Assembly: GCA_038235385.1 (NCBI GenBank)
Contig: JBBSTY010000002.1
Location: forward strand, 9,218-73,217
DNA length: 64,000 nucleotides
Reading direction: 5' to 3'
Origin: JBBSTY01 sp038235385
GTDB taxonomy: Bacteria > Actinomycetota > Acidimicrobiia > Acidimicrobiales > Acidimicrobilacustridaceae
A program made the translations under genes and the position numbers. Below the pieces are notes generated by a model. The model was not told the DNA's origin, searched no databases, and saw only the letters and a program-made list of their open reading frames with translations. Positions within the stretch are counted from its first letter, which is position 1; every line of letters starts with the position of its first letter. Below are positions 47,274 through 55,586 of the stretch, in pieces.

Positions 47274-48485
47274 ATGCCCCGACCCGATCCCGATCCCGAT
47301 CCCGCCGCGCTCGACGGCCCACTCGACGGCCCGCTCCGGGGCACCGTCGTACTCGACCTGTCGTCGGTCGGGCCCGCCGCCCGCGCCGGACGGATGCTCG
47401 CCGACTACGGCGCCACGGTGATCAAGGTCGCGCCTGTCCCCCGCCAGGCAGGCGTGCAGATCCAGCCGCCGTTCTACGCCTACAGCGGCCACCGCGGCAT
47501 GCGGCGGGTGCAGATCGACCTGAAGGACGACGCCGGGCGGTCGGCGTTCCTCGCGCTCGCGGCCACCGCCGACGTCGTCATCGAGTCGTTCCGTCCGGGC
47601 GTGGTCACCCGTCTGGGCATCGACTACGACGCCGTGCGAGCGGTGAACCCGGCCATCGTCTACTGCGCCACCTCGGGCTACGGCCAGACCGGGCCCGCCT
47701 CGCAGTGGGCCGGCCACGACATCGACTACCTGGCCGTCGGCGGCTACCTCGACTGCTCCGAGCGCGCCCCCGGCGACAAGCCGCCGCTCCCGGGCGCCAC
47801 GGTGGCCGACGCGGCGGGCGGCGGCATGCAGGCGGTCATGGGCATCCTGGCCGCGCTCGTGGGGCGGGCCGACACCGGCGAGGGTGCCTACCTCGACGTC
47901 GCCATCGCCGAAGGTGTGCTGTCGCTCATGGGCCTGTACATCGACGAGTACCTGGCCACGGGCACCGAGCCGGGTCCCGGTCACTACATCCTCACCGGTC
48001 GCTACGCGTGCTACGACACCTACCGCTGCGCCGACGACAAGTGGGTCGCGGTCGGTGCCATCGAGGCGGCCTTCTACCGCAACCTGTGCCGGCTCCTCGA
48101 GTGCGAGCAGTGGGCCGACCACCAGATGGACGACGAGGTGCAGGACCGGGTGCGGGCCGACTTCGCCGCCGCGTTCGCCACCCGCACCCGCGACGTCTGG
48201 GTGGCCGAGCTCGCCCCGGCCGACACCTGCGTCGCCCCGGTGCTCACGGTGGCCGAGCTCGTCGACGACCCCCACCTGGCCGCCCGCGGCGTGTTCGCGC
48301 AGGCCACTCACCCCGATGCCGGCACGTTCGGCCAGCTCGGCACGCTGCTGGCCGGCACCGACACCGCCCGCTCCGCCTTCGCCCTGCGCGACACCGCCGT
48401 CACCGACACCGACGACCTGCTCACCGGAGCCGGCCTCGATCCCGCCGCCATCGCTGCGCTCCGCGGTCGGGGCGTGGTCGCATGA
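47274..48485 (+). CDS. Family III (CaiB/BaiF) CoA-transferase
   Basis: 403 residues. VVLDLSSVGPAARAGRMLADYGATVIKV, GMRRVQIDLKDDAGRSAFLAL, ESFRPGVVTRLGIDYDAVRAVNPAIVYC and GATVADAAGGGMQAVMGILAAL (the catalytic Asp position in VADAAG). N-terminal tandem repeats encode PDPDPDP and LDGPLDGPL, a slippage-prone stretch. It is 11 bases after the dehydrogenase; its stop overlaps the next ATG (ATGA). Confidence 0.88.
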   Translation: MPRPDPDPDPAALDGPLDGPLRGTVVLDLSSVGPAARAGRMLADYGATVIKVAPVPRQAGVQIQPPFYAYSGHRGMRRVQIDLKDDAGRSAFLALAATADVVIESFRPGVVTRLGIDYDAVRAVNPAIVYCATSGYGQTGPASQWAGHDIDYLAVGGYLDCSERAPGDKPPLPGATVADAAGGGMQAVMGILAALVGRADTGEGAYLDVAIAEGVLSLMGLYIDEYLATGTEPGPGHYILTGRYACYDTYRCADDKWVAVGAIEAAFYRNLCRLLECEQWADHQMDDEVQDRVRADFAAAFATRTRDVWVAELAPADTCVAPVLTVAELVDDPHLAARGVFAQATHPDAGTFGQLGTLLAGTDTARSAFALRDTAVTDTDDLLTGAGLDPAAIAALRGRGVVA

Positions 48486-49033
48486 CCCCAGGAGACCCCG
48501 TGACCGAGGCCGCCGATGACCTCCCCGCCGACATCGCCGAGCTCATCGGCGTCGCCCAGTACGACACCGTGGGCGACTTCCCCGTCGAGCGGGGCTACAC
48601 CTGGACCAGCGCCGCGTCGGTCGAGAACGCCAACCCGCTGTTCTGGGACGACGCCGTCGCCGATGCCCTGACCGACGGTCCCATCGCGGTGCCGACCCTG
48701 CTCTCGGCCTGGTTCCGACCCCACCACTGGTCACCCGACCGCGGTGAGGGCCTCGCCCTCCAGGTTCACTTCGACCTGAAGGCTCGGCTCGGGCTTCCCG
48801 AGGCGGTCATGAGCGACAACACGATCGTGTTCCACGAGCCGGTGCGGCCCGGCGACCTGCTGCGCACCCGCCAGATCCTCACGTCGGTGAGCGGTCCGAA
48901 GACCACCAAGCTCGGATCCGGTCGCTTCTGGACCATCGACGTCGAGTACCTGAACCAGCGCGACGAGCTGGTCGGCGTCGAGAGCTACACCGGCTTCGGC
49001 TACCAGCGCCCCACCGACGAGGAGGCTCCCTGA
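48482..49033 (+). CDS. FAS1/MaoC-like N-terminal dehydratase domain protein
   Basis: 183 residues, hot-dog fold of the MaoC_dehydrat_N type: YTWTSAASVENANPLFWDDAV, FHEPVRPGDLLRTRQILTSVSGPKTTKLGSGRFWTIDVEYLNQ (pieces). Such half-proteins pair with a second MaoC protein to make a heteromeric enoyl-CoA hydratase, as with ChsH1/ChsH2 in cholesterol side-chain breakdown. The partner follows with a TGATG overlap. Confidence 0.85.
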   Translation: MTPGDPVTEAADDLPADIAELIGVAQYDTVGDFPVERGYTWTSAASVENANPLFWDDAVADALTDGPIAVPTLLSAWFRPHHWSPDRGEGLALQVHFDLKARLGLPEAVMSDNTIVFHEPVRPGDLLRTRQILTSVSGPKTTKLGSGRFWTIDVEYLNQRDELVGVESYTGFGYQRPTDEEAP

Positions 49034-49533
49034 TGGCCCTCGATCCTGCACTCGCCGGCCTCACCCGGCTCACCCTGGCCGACGTCACGGTCGGCGACGC
49101 CGTTCCCGAACTGTCCTACGACGTCACCGCCACCACGGTGGTGCTCGGCGCCCTGGCCGCCCGCGACTGGCGACCCATGCACCACGACCACGACTTCGCC
49201 GTCAACCGCAACGGAACCCGCGACATCTTCCTCAACACCCCGAACCAGGCCGCCTGGTTCGAGCGGTTCATCACCGACTGGACCGGCGCCACCGGGCGCC
49301 TGGGACGCATGACCTTCCGCATGCGGGGCTCCATCTTCCCGGGCGACACCATGGTGTTCGCGGGCACCGTCACCGCGGTCGACACCGACGACACCGGCTG
49401 CGGCTGGATCGCCCTCGACATCGCCGTCACGGTCGACGGCGACACCAAGACCACCTGCACGGCTCGCGTCGCCGTCCCCACCACCGACGACGACAACCCC
49501 TGGACCCGCACCGGCGACCGGTGGCAGCCATGA
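49033..49533 (+). CDS. MaoC-family dehydratase, partner of the previous gene
   Basis: 166 residues. The hydratase motif reads ARDWRPMHHDHDFAVN, with the catalytic Asp and His of hydratase 2 (D-x(4)-H). GSIFPGDTMVFAGTV and a beta-rich hot-dog core follow. Together with the upstream N-terminal-type protein it probably hydrates an enoyl-CoA with a bulky acyl chain. Confidence 0.85.
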   Translation: MALDPALAGLTRLTLADVTVGDAVPELSYDVTATTVVLGALAARDWRPMHHDHDFAVNRNGTRDIFLNTPNQAAWFERFITDWTGATGRLGRMTFRMRGSIFPGDTMVFAGTVTAVDTDDTGCGWIALDIAVTVDGDTKTTCTARVAVPTTDDDNPWTRTGDRWQP

Positions 49534-49558
49534 CCGACCGCATCGAGAGGATCGACTG

Positions 49559-50710
49559 ATGGATCTGGACTTCACCGAAGAGCAGGACATGTTGCGCAAC
49601 CTGGTGCGCAGCCTGGTCGACGACGTGACCCCGCTCACCGTGGTGCGCGAGTTCGAGGACGACCCCGTCGGGTACTCGCCCGAGCTGTGGGCGCAGTTGG
49701 CCGAGCTCGACCTCATCGGCCTCACGCTGCCCGAGCAGTACGGCGGTTCGGGCATGTCGATGATCGAGGGCGCCATCGTCTACGAGGAGCTGGGCCGGGG
49801 CCTCGCGCCCACCCCCCACTTCGTGTCCGCCGTCCTCGGCGCAGGGATCGTGCTGCGGCTCGGGACCGACGAGCAGCGCGGCGCGATCCTCCCCGGCGTG
49901 GCCAAGGGCGACACCATCCTCACCCCGGCGTGGCTCGAACCCGAGAACGGCTTCGGGCCGCGAGGCGTGCAGGTGCGCGCGGTCGCCGACGGTGACGGCT
50001 TCGTGATCGACGGCGTCAAGCGCCACGTGGCGTTCGCCTCGTCCGCGCAGCAGCTCGTCGTGCTCGCCCGCACCGGTGACGCCGACACCGACATCGCCAT
50101 CTTCCTCGTCCCCCCCGACAGCCCCGGGGTCGAGCTGGAGCAGTCGTTCTCCATCGCCTCGGACACCCAGTACGAGGTCACCTTCACCGGGGTGCGCGTG
50201 GGATCCGACGCCATCCTCGGCGGGACCGATCAGATGTCCTCCTCCTGGGACCACTGGGTCGACACCATGGAGGACGGCGTCACCCTGCTGGCCGCCTACG
50301 CCGTCGGCGGGGCGCAGTTCACCCTCGACATCACCACCCAGTACGCCAAGGACCGTGAGCAGTTCGACAAGCCCCTGGGTGCGTTCCAGGCGATCTCGCA
50401 CTACCTCGCGGACGCCAAGACCGCCATCGACGGTGCCACCCTCCTCGCCCGCGAGGCGGCCTGGGCCCGGTCCGAGGACCGCGACATCAGCAGGCTGGCA
50501 CCCATGGCGAAGCTCTTCGCCTGCCAGACCTTCCGCGACACCACCGCCATGGCCCAGCAGGTGTTCGGCGGCGTCGGCTTCACCCTCGAGTACGACGTCC
50601 AGCTCTACTTCCGCCGAGCCAAGCAGCTCCAGATCTCGTGGTGGAACGACCGTGAGCTCGAGGAGCGCATCGCGGCATCGGTGCTCGACGGCGTGTCCGC
50701 CACCACCTGA
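49559..50710 (+). CDS. Acyl-CoA dehydrogenase
   Basis: 383 residues. MDLDFTEEQDMLRNLVRSLVDD, LIGLTLPEQYGGSGMS, ILTPAWLEPENGFGPRGVQV, VGGAQFTLDITTQYAKDREQFDKPLGAFQAI and QVFGGVGFTLEYDVQLYFRRAKQLQ. The sequence is typical of the short, partner-dependent FadE subunits (FadE28/FadE29-like heteromers). Pairing with the dehydrogenase at 46027 is plausible but not shown. Last gene of the operon; it converges on GH65. Confidence 0.88.
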   Translation: MDLDFTEEQDMLRNLVRSLVDDVTPLTVVREFEDDPVGYSPELWAQLAELDLIGLTLPEQYGGSGMSMIEGAIVYEELGRGLAPTPHFVSAVLGAGIVLRLGTDEQRGAILPGVAKGDTILTPAWLEPENGFGPRGVQVRAVADGDGFVIDGVKRHVAFASSAQQLVVLARTGDADTDIAIFLVPPDSPGVELEQSFSIASDTQYEVTFTGVRVGSDAILGGTDQMSSSWDHWVDTMEDGVTLLAAYAVGGAQFTLDITTQYAKDREQFDKPLGAFQAISHYLADAKTAIDGATLLAREAAWARSEDRDISRLAPMAKLFACQTFRDTTAMAQQVFGGVGFTLEYDVQLYFRRAKQLQISWWNDRELEERIAASVLDGVSATT

Positions 50711-50722
50711 GCGCCGGCCGGG

Positions 50723-53119
50723 TCAGACGAGGTCGATCTCGAGCGTGGTGCCCGGTTGCACCTCGTGCGCGACGCCTCGGTACTCCACGGCGATCGGCCC
50801 GCCCTGATCGACATCCACCCGGACGCTCGCCCGATCAGGGGTGAGGTCGAACACCACCAGGTGACCGCGGTAGTGCACGTCGAACGCGAGGCGTCCGAGC
50901 TCGGGCGGGATCGCCGGGTTGATCCGGAGCACGTCCTCGCGCGTCTCGAGTCCGCTGTAGCAGCGCTGCAGGAGATCGAGCGTCCCGGCCATGGCCCCGA
51001 GGTGGACCCCCTCGGCGGTGGTGCCGCCCTGCACGTCGTCGACGTCGCTGCGCAGGGCGGTGAGGAAGATCTTCCAGGACTGCTCGCGGTCCTGTCGGGC
51101 GAGGATCCACGCCTGGACGACCCGGCTGAGCGTCGATCCGTGCGCCGTCCTGGGCGCGTAGTACTCGATCGACCGTCGGATCAGATCGTCGTCGTACTCG
51201 TAGCCGAGCCGCACCAGCAGGTCGGTGAGCTCCTCGGCTGACAGCACGTAGAAGAGCATCAGCACGTCAGGCTGCTTCAGGAGCTGATAGCGGTCGGTCG
51301 TGTCACCTTCGCTCTCGAGGATGCGGTCCAGACGATGGATGTCGCCGTAGGTCTCGCGGTAGTGGTCCCAGTCGAGCTCCTCGAGATCGCCGAACCCCTC
51401 GAACTGACTGATCACCCCGTCGTGGAAGCAGACCCGCATCTTGCGGCTGATGTCGGTCCAGCGGTCGAGCTCCTCCTGGTCGATCGCCAGGCGCTCCACC
51501 AGCTCACGCGCCCACGCCGGCGGGAGCACGTCGAGGACATCGAAGGCCCGGCACATGCACCACACCGCCATGAGGTTCGTGTAGGCGTTGTTGTCGAGGC
51601 CGTGCTCGTCTCGGTCGGGATACCCCTCGTGGTACTCGTCGGGGCCCATCACCCCGGTGATCTCGTAGCGGTCGAGTCCGTGGTTGTAGGTGGCGATGCT
51701 GGCCCAGAACCGGGTGATCTCGAGGATCATCTCCCCGCCGTAGAAGCGGAGGAAGTCGAGGTCGCCGGTGGCTTGGAAGAACTGCCACACGTTGAGCGCC
51801 ACGGCCGCGTTCACGTGACGCTGGCGATGCGACGCATCGGGGAGCCAGCGGCCCGATCTCGGGTTGAGGTGCATCGTCTGGGTCTCGTCGCGTCCGTTGC
51901 TGCCGCTCTGCCACGGGAACATGGCTCCGGCGAACCCGGCCTCGGCGGCGTTGCGCCTGGCCTGGTCGAGCCGTCGGTAGCGGTAGAGCAGGAGCGCCCG
52001 GGTGAGCTGCGGGAACCGCAGGCTGAGGAACGGGAACACGAACAGCTCGTCCCAGAAGATGTGACCCCGGTAGGCCTCCCCGTGCAGACCACGGGCCGGC
52101 ACGCCGACGTCGGAGCCCACCGAGTTGTTCGACACCGTCTGAAGCACGTGCAGCTCGTGGAGGTGCACCAACCGGGCGACGTCACCGTCGGTCCCGAGCT
52201 CGATCCGCATCCGGCGCCACAGGTGGTGCCACTCGATGACGTGGCGAGCGAGCAACGAGTCGAACGAACCTGCGACGGAGGCGGCCCAGTTGCGCACGTC
52301 CAGTCCCGGCTCGCTGATCCCCTCGTCCCTCGACGTGCACAGGGCCACGATCTTCTCGATCACGATCTCGCCGCCGAGATCCATGTCGACGCTCACCTGC
52401 TGCGCGACGTACCCGGCGCGCGTCACGAGCTCGACCGGCTGATCGGTGATCTGCTCCCCTCCGCGGAAGAGCCGCGTCCGGGCCGCCTCGGCGATGCGGA
52501 TGTGCGACTGGTTGGTCTCGACGGTGAGGTGGATGGTGTCGTCGCCGTGCGTCCCCTCCTCGACCGGGAAGAGGTGCTGGTCATCGAGCTCGTGGTACCG
52601 AGCCACCCCGCTGTTGCGGACCGTGCCGTCGAGGGCACTCCGGACCTCCAGACGTCCGGACCAGTTCTCGGCGACGAGCGTGGTCTGCAGGCCGGCCAGG
52701 TGCCGGTCGCGCATGCTCACGAAGCGTCGTTGCACGAGTCGCACGACGTGGCCGTCGGGATCGCGCAACCGCGCGGTGCGGGTGAGCAGGCACCGGCGCA
52801 GATCGAGCTCCAGCCCCTGGTCGAGGACCTCGATCCCCTCCTCGCCGAACCAGGTCCCGCCGTCGATTCGGAAGGTGAGCGCCAGCCAGTTCGGCGCGTT
52901 CACCAGGCTCTCGTTCTCGATCTCGTGGCCCGACACCGTCGAGGTCAACCGGTTGAACACCCCGGCGAAGTAGGTGCCCGGGTAGTTCACGCCATCGGCG
53001 GCGGCTTCAGGCGCCGCTCCACGAGTGGCGACGTAGCCGTTCCCCATGGTGGTCAACGCCTCGCGCAGGCCGACCCGGTCGGGGTCCCACCCGGCGAAGC
53101 CGATCACCCACTCATCCAC
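50723..53119 (-). CDS. Glycoside hydrolase family 65 (trehalose/maltose/kojibiose phosphorylase type)
   Basis: 798 residues. N-terminal beta domain (DEWVIGFAGWDPDRVGLREALTTMGNGYVATRGA in pieces), a helical (alpha/alpha)6 catalytic domain with GEAYRGHIFWDELFVFPFL, FPWQSGSNGRDETQ and VMGPDEYHEGYPDRDEHG, whose Glu is the general acid, and a C-terminal barrel. GH65 phosphorylases convert alpha-glucosides plus phosphate to beta-glucose 1-phosphate. A beta-phosphoglucomutase-like HAD gene overlaps it upstream (8 bases). GTG53119 has GGAGGAGGG upstream. Confidence 0.9.
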   Translation of the reverse strand: MDEWVIGFAGWDPDRVGLREALTTMGNGYVATRGAAPEAAADGVNYPGTYFAGVFNRLTSTVSGHEIENESLVNAPNWLALTFRIDGGTWFGEEGIEVLDQGLELDLRRCLLTRTARLRDPDGHVVRLVQRRFVSMRDRHLAGLQTTLVAENWSGRLEVRSALDGTVRNSGVARYHELDDQHLFPVEEGTHGDDTIHLTVETNQSHIRIAEAARTRLFRGGEQITDQPVELVTRAGYVAQQVSVDMDLGGEIVIEKIVALCTSRDEGISEPGLDVRNWAASVAGSFDSLLARHVIEWHHLWRRMRIELGTDGDVARLVHLHELHVLQTVSNNSVGSDVGVPARGLHGEAYRGHIFWDELFVFPFLSLRFPQLTRALLLYRYRRLDQARRNAAEAGFAGAMFPWQSGSNGRDETQTMHLNPRSGRWLPDASHRQRHVNAAVALNVWQFFQATGDLDFLRFYGGEMILEITRFWASIATYNHGLDRYEITGVMGPDEYHEGYPDRDEHGLDNNAYTNLMAVWCMCRAFDVLDVLPPAWARELVERLAIDQEELDRWTDISRKMRVCFHDGVISQFEGFGDLEELDWDHYRETYGDIHRLDRILESEGDTTDRYQLLKQPDVLMLFYVLSAEELTDLLVRLGYEYDDDLIRRSIEYYAPRTAHGSTLSRVVQAWILARQDREQSWKIFLTALRSDVDDVQGGTTAEGVHLGAMAGTLDLLQRCYSGLETREDVLRINPAIPPELGRLAFDVHYRGHLVVFDLTPDRASVRVDVDQGGPIAVEYRGVAHEVQPGTTLEIDLV

Positions 53120-54149
53120 GCGCACCCTCCTCCTCGGTGCTCGGCGGCGCGCCGATCCGCCACCGACGATCGTCGTCGAGATCGACCCATGCCAGGTCGG
53201 GGACCACCACATCGGCACCGTGGTCGGCGAGCGCCTCGGCATGGCCCGTGCGGTCGACCCCGATCACGAAGCCGAAGCCGCCCCGCTGGCCGGCCTCGAC
53301 GCCGGCGAGCGCATCCTCGACGACGGTGCACCCGGCCGGGTCCTCACCGAGCCGATGCGCCGCTTCCAGGAACAGCGCCGGATCGGGCTTGCCCGCCAGC
53401 CCCATGCGGGTGGCGTCGACACCATCGACCCGCACATCGAACAGGTCGGTCGCTCCCGCCGACTCGAGCACCTCGGCGCAGTTCTCACTGGCCGAGACCA
53501 CCGCGGTCGCCACGTCCAGTTCCCGAAGCCGCCGCGCCAACCTGAGCGTCGAGTCGTACGGATCGGCCCCGGAGGCGCGCAGAGCATCGAGGAACAGGCG
53601 GTTCTTGCGGTTCCCGAGACCGGAGACGGTGTCGAGGTCCGGTGGGTCGTCGGGCGAACCGACCTCGAGGTCGATGCCGCGTGACCCGAGGAAGCTCGCC
53701 ACGCCGTCGTAGCGAGGCTTCCCATCGACGTATCGGCGGTAGTCGTCGCTGGTGAAGCCGACGAGCTCCTCGCCGAGGCGCTCCGCCCGCGTCTGCAGGT
53801 AGCGATCGAACAGCATCCGCCACGCCTCTTCGTGCACGGTGGCCGTTCGGGTCACGACGCCGTCGGTGTCGAAGATCACGCCCCGCACCCGTTCCGCTCC
53901 GACGCCGGGGCGGGCGGTGGGTGGGACCGAGGCGCCGCGGGCGCCGGCGCGACGGCACTCGGGGCACGGCCGGAGGGCCATGGACTCGGCCACCAACGCC
54001 GTGCACTCGTGGCCCTCCGATCGGGCTTCGCGTCCGCACCGGCCGCGCTCGATGCCGTCGCCCGCCACGTGACCGTCGATCAGCTCGTGATACGTCGGAT
54101 CGCCATCGATCCAGAAGACGAGTCGGTGATGATCGAGGTGGCGGTCCAC
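53112..54149 (-). CDS. HAD-family beta-phosphoglucomutase-like phosphatase with Cys-rich N-terminal extension
   Basis: 345 residues from GTG54149, which has GAGGAG 5 bases upstream. The HAD core occupies ~88-345: VIFDTDGVVTRTATVHEEAW (DxD nucleophile), ATAVVSASENCAEVLE (motif II Ser), GLAGKPDPALFLEAAHRLG (motif III Lys) and TVVEDALAGVEAGQ (motif IV). The cap has DDYRRYVDGKPRYDGVASFL, as in beta-phosphoglucomutases joined to GH65 enzymes. The first ~87 residues (VFWIDGDPTYHELIDGHVAG, CxH/C and CPEC) are not part of the usual fold and look zinc-binding. An internal start at 53888 would remove them. Confidence 0.75.
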   Translation of the reverse strand: MDRHLDHHRLVFWIDGDPTYHELIDGHVAGDGIERGRCGREARSEGHECTALVAESMALRPCPECRRAGARGASVPPTARPGVGAERVRGVIFDTDGVVTRTATVHEEAWRMLFDRYLQTRAERLGEELVGFTSDDYRRYVDGKPRYDGVASFLGSRGIDLEVGSPDDPPDLDTVSGLGNRKNRLFLDALRASGADPYDSTLRLARRLRELDVATAVVSASENCAEVLESAGATDLFDVRVDGVDATRMGLAGKPDPALFLEAAHRLGEDPAGCTVVEDALAGVEAGQRGGFGFVIGVDRTGHAEALADHGADVVVPDLAWVDLDDDRRWRIGAPPSTEEEGARG

Positions 54150-54247
54150 AGCAGCTCCTCTCGTCGATCGACGACCCGGTCGGGGGTCCGCTGCCACCCT
54201 ACGGGTCCACGAACGACGACGGGGCTCCGGACGCGATCCCGACCGCC

Positions 54248-55153
54248 CTACCCGCCCGCCGCCTCGGCGGCGGGTTCGCCGTCGAGCTCCACCACGGACG
54301 GTCGGCTGCGGACGATCATGACGACGGCGCCGGCGGTGAGGACGAACCCGACGAGACCCACGGTCATCGTGGCGACGCCGAGCATCTTGAGCCCCGAGAT
54401 GATGAGCACGACGGCGAGGATGGGCCGGATGATGTAGTCGGCCGCTCGGCTCGAGACGTGGGCGCCGATCCACACACCGGGGAGCGCACCGATGAGCAGC
54501 GCCGCGGTCAGGCCCAGCTCCACCTCGCCGAAGAGCAGGTGGCCGAACGATGCCGCCGCCACCAACGGCACCGCCTGCACGAGGTCGGTCCCCACGAGCT
54601 GCTTCGCCGAGAGGGCGGGGTACAGCAACAACATGAGCGGCATCATCAACGACCCCGAACCCACCGAGGTGATGCCCACCGCCACACCTCCGAAGATCCC
54701 GATCAGCAGCGTCGGCACCGGGCGCACGAGCACGTCGGTGGACGCGGCGCCGTCGGCCCGCCGCCCCGAGAACGCCCCCTTGGCGATCAGGCCCATCGAC
54801 GCGAGCAGGAGCGCCACACCGATCGAGGTCTGGATCACGCGGTTGAGGTCGTCGCCGAACCACGTGCTGAAGATCCACACGCTGATGAAGGCAGCGGGAA
54901 CCGATCCGAGCACCAGCCAGGCCACCAGCCGGAGGTTCACGGTGCCCTTGCGCAGGTGCACCCCTCCGCCGACCGGCTTCATGAGCAGCGACACGACCAG
55001 ATCGCTGCCCACCGCCTTCGCAGGATCGATGCCGAAGGCGAGCACGAGCACCGGGGTCATGAGCGCACCCCCGCCCATGCCGGTGAGGCCCACGACGAAC
55101 CCGACACCGAGGCCGGCGAGGGCGAGGACGAGGATCGGGATGTCAGCGGCCAC
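54248..55153 (-). CDS. TauE/SafE family membrane permease
   Basis: 301 residues with about eight membrane spans. Two repeats: VGLTGMGGGALMTPVLVLAFGIDPAKAVGSDLVVS and VGITSVGSGSLMMPLMLLLYP with GTDLVQAVPL, as in sulfite/taurine-linked anion exporters. Substrate unknown. I prefer the GTG at 55153 (GGAG about 9 bases upstream); an ATG-like opening 22 codons earlier lacks hydrophobic residues. Confidence 0.83.
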   Translation of the reverse strand: MAADIPILVLALAGLGVGFVVGLTGMGGGALMTPVLVLAFGIDPAKAVGSDLVVSLLMKPVGGGVHLRKGTVNLRLVAWLVLGSVPAAFISVWIFSTWFGDDLNRVIQTSIGVALLLASMGLIAKGAFSGRRADGAASTDVLVRPVPTLLIGIFGGVAVGITSVGSGSLMMPLMLLLYPALSAKQLVGTDLVQAVPLVAAASFGHLLFGEVELGLTAALLIGALPGVWIGAHVSSRAADYIIRPILAVVLIISGLKMLGVATMTVGLVGFVLTAGAVVMIVRSRPSVVELDGEPAAEAAGG

Positions 55154-55258
55154 CGGCGGCGCTCCAGGTCGTGGGGGGCTTTCCCACAAAGCTAGTGCGC
55201 AAGGTGAAGATGGGTCCACCCACCGGTCGGGACGACCGAGGCGATGGCCCGAGGGCGG

Positions 55259-55540
55259 CTAGGGAATGCCCTCGTCGTCGAGGCGCTCCCGCTCGGCGCG
55301 GTTGTCGGCGACGTGGGACGAATCCTCGATCATCTCCACCCCGGTCACGGCCGAGAATGCCCCGGCGACGCCGTAGCCGTAGGTCGGCGACCCGAAGCCC
55401 CGGAGCGGGATCTCGATCGGTTCGCCATCGGCGACCTCGGACTCGGTGGGGCGGGGATCGGGGTGCTCGGCGGCGAACGCCGCCAGCTCGGCCAGCTCCT
55501 CGTCCGACGGGATCGGTGGAAGCTCGTCGTGCGTGCCCAT
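55259..55540 (-). CDS. Small acidic hypothetical protein
   Basis: 93 residues, unrecognised. Acidic and rich in Pro/Glu: PPIPSDEELAELAAFAAEHPDPRPTESE, then GEPIEIPLRGFGSPTYGYGVAGAF. An excellent ribosome binding site (GGGAGGA, 6 bases before the ATG) supports it. It lies 46 bases downstream of mazG on the same strand and may share its transcript. Confidence 0.65.
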   Translation of the reverse strand: MGTHDELPPIPSDEELAELAAFAAEHPDPRPTESEVADGEPIEIPLRGFGSPTYGYGVAGAFSAVTGVEMIEDSSHVADNRAERERLDDEGIP

Positions 55541-55586
55541 GGGTGGTCCTCCCGGGATTCGATCGCGCCGGTTCGGCCCGCGCACC

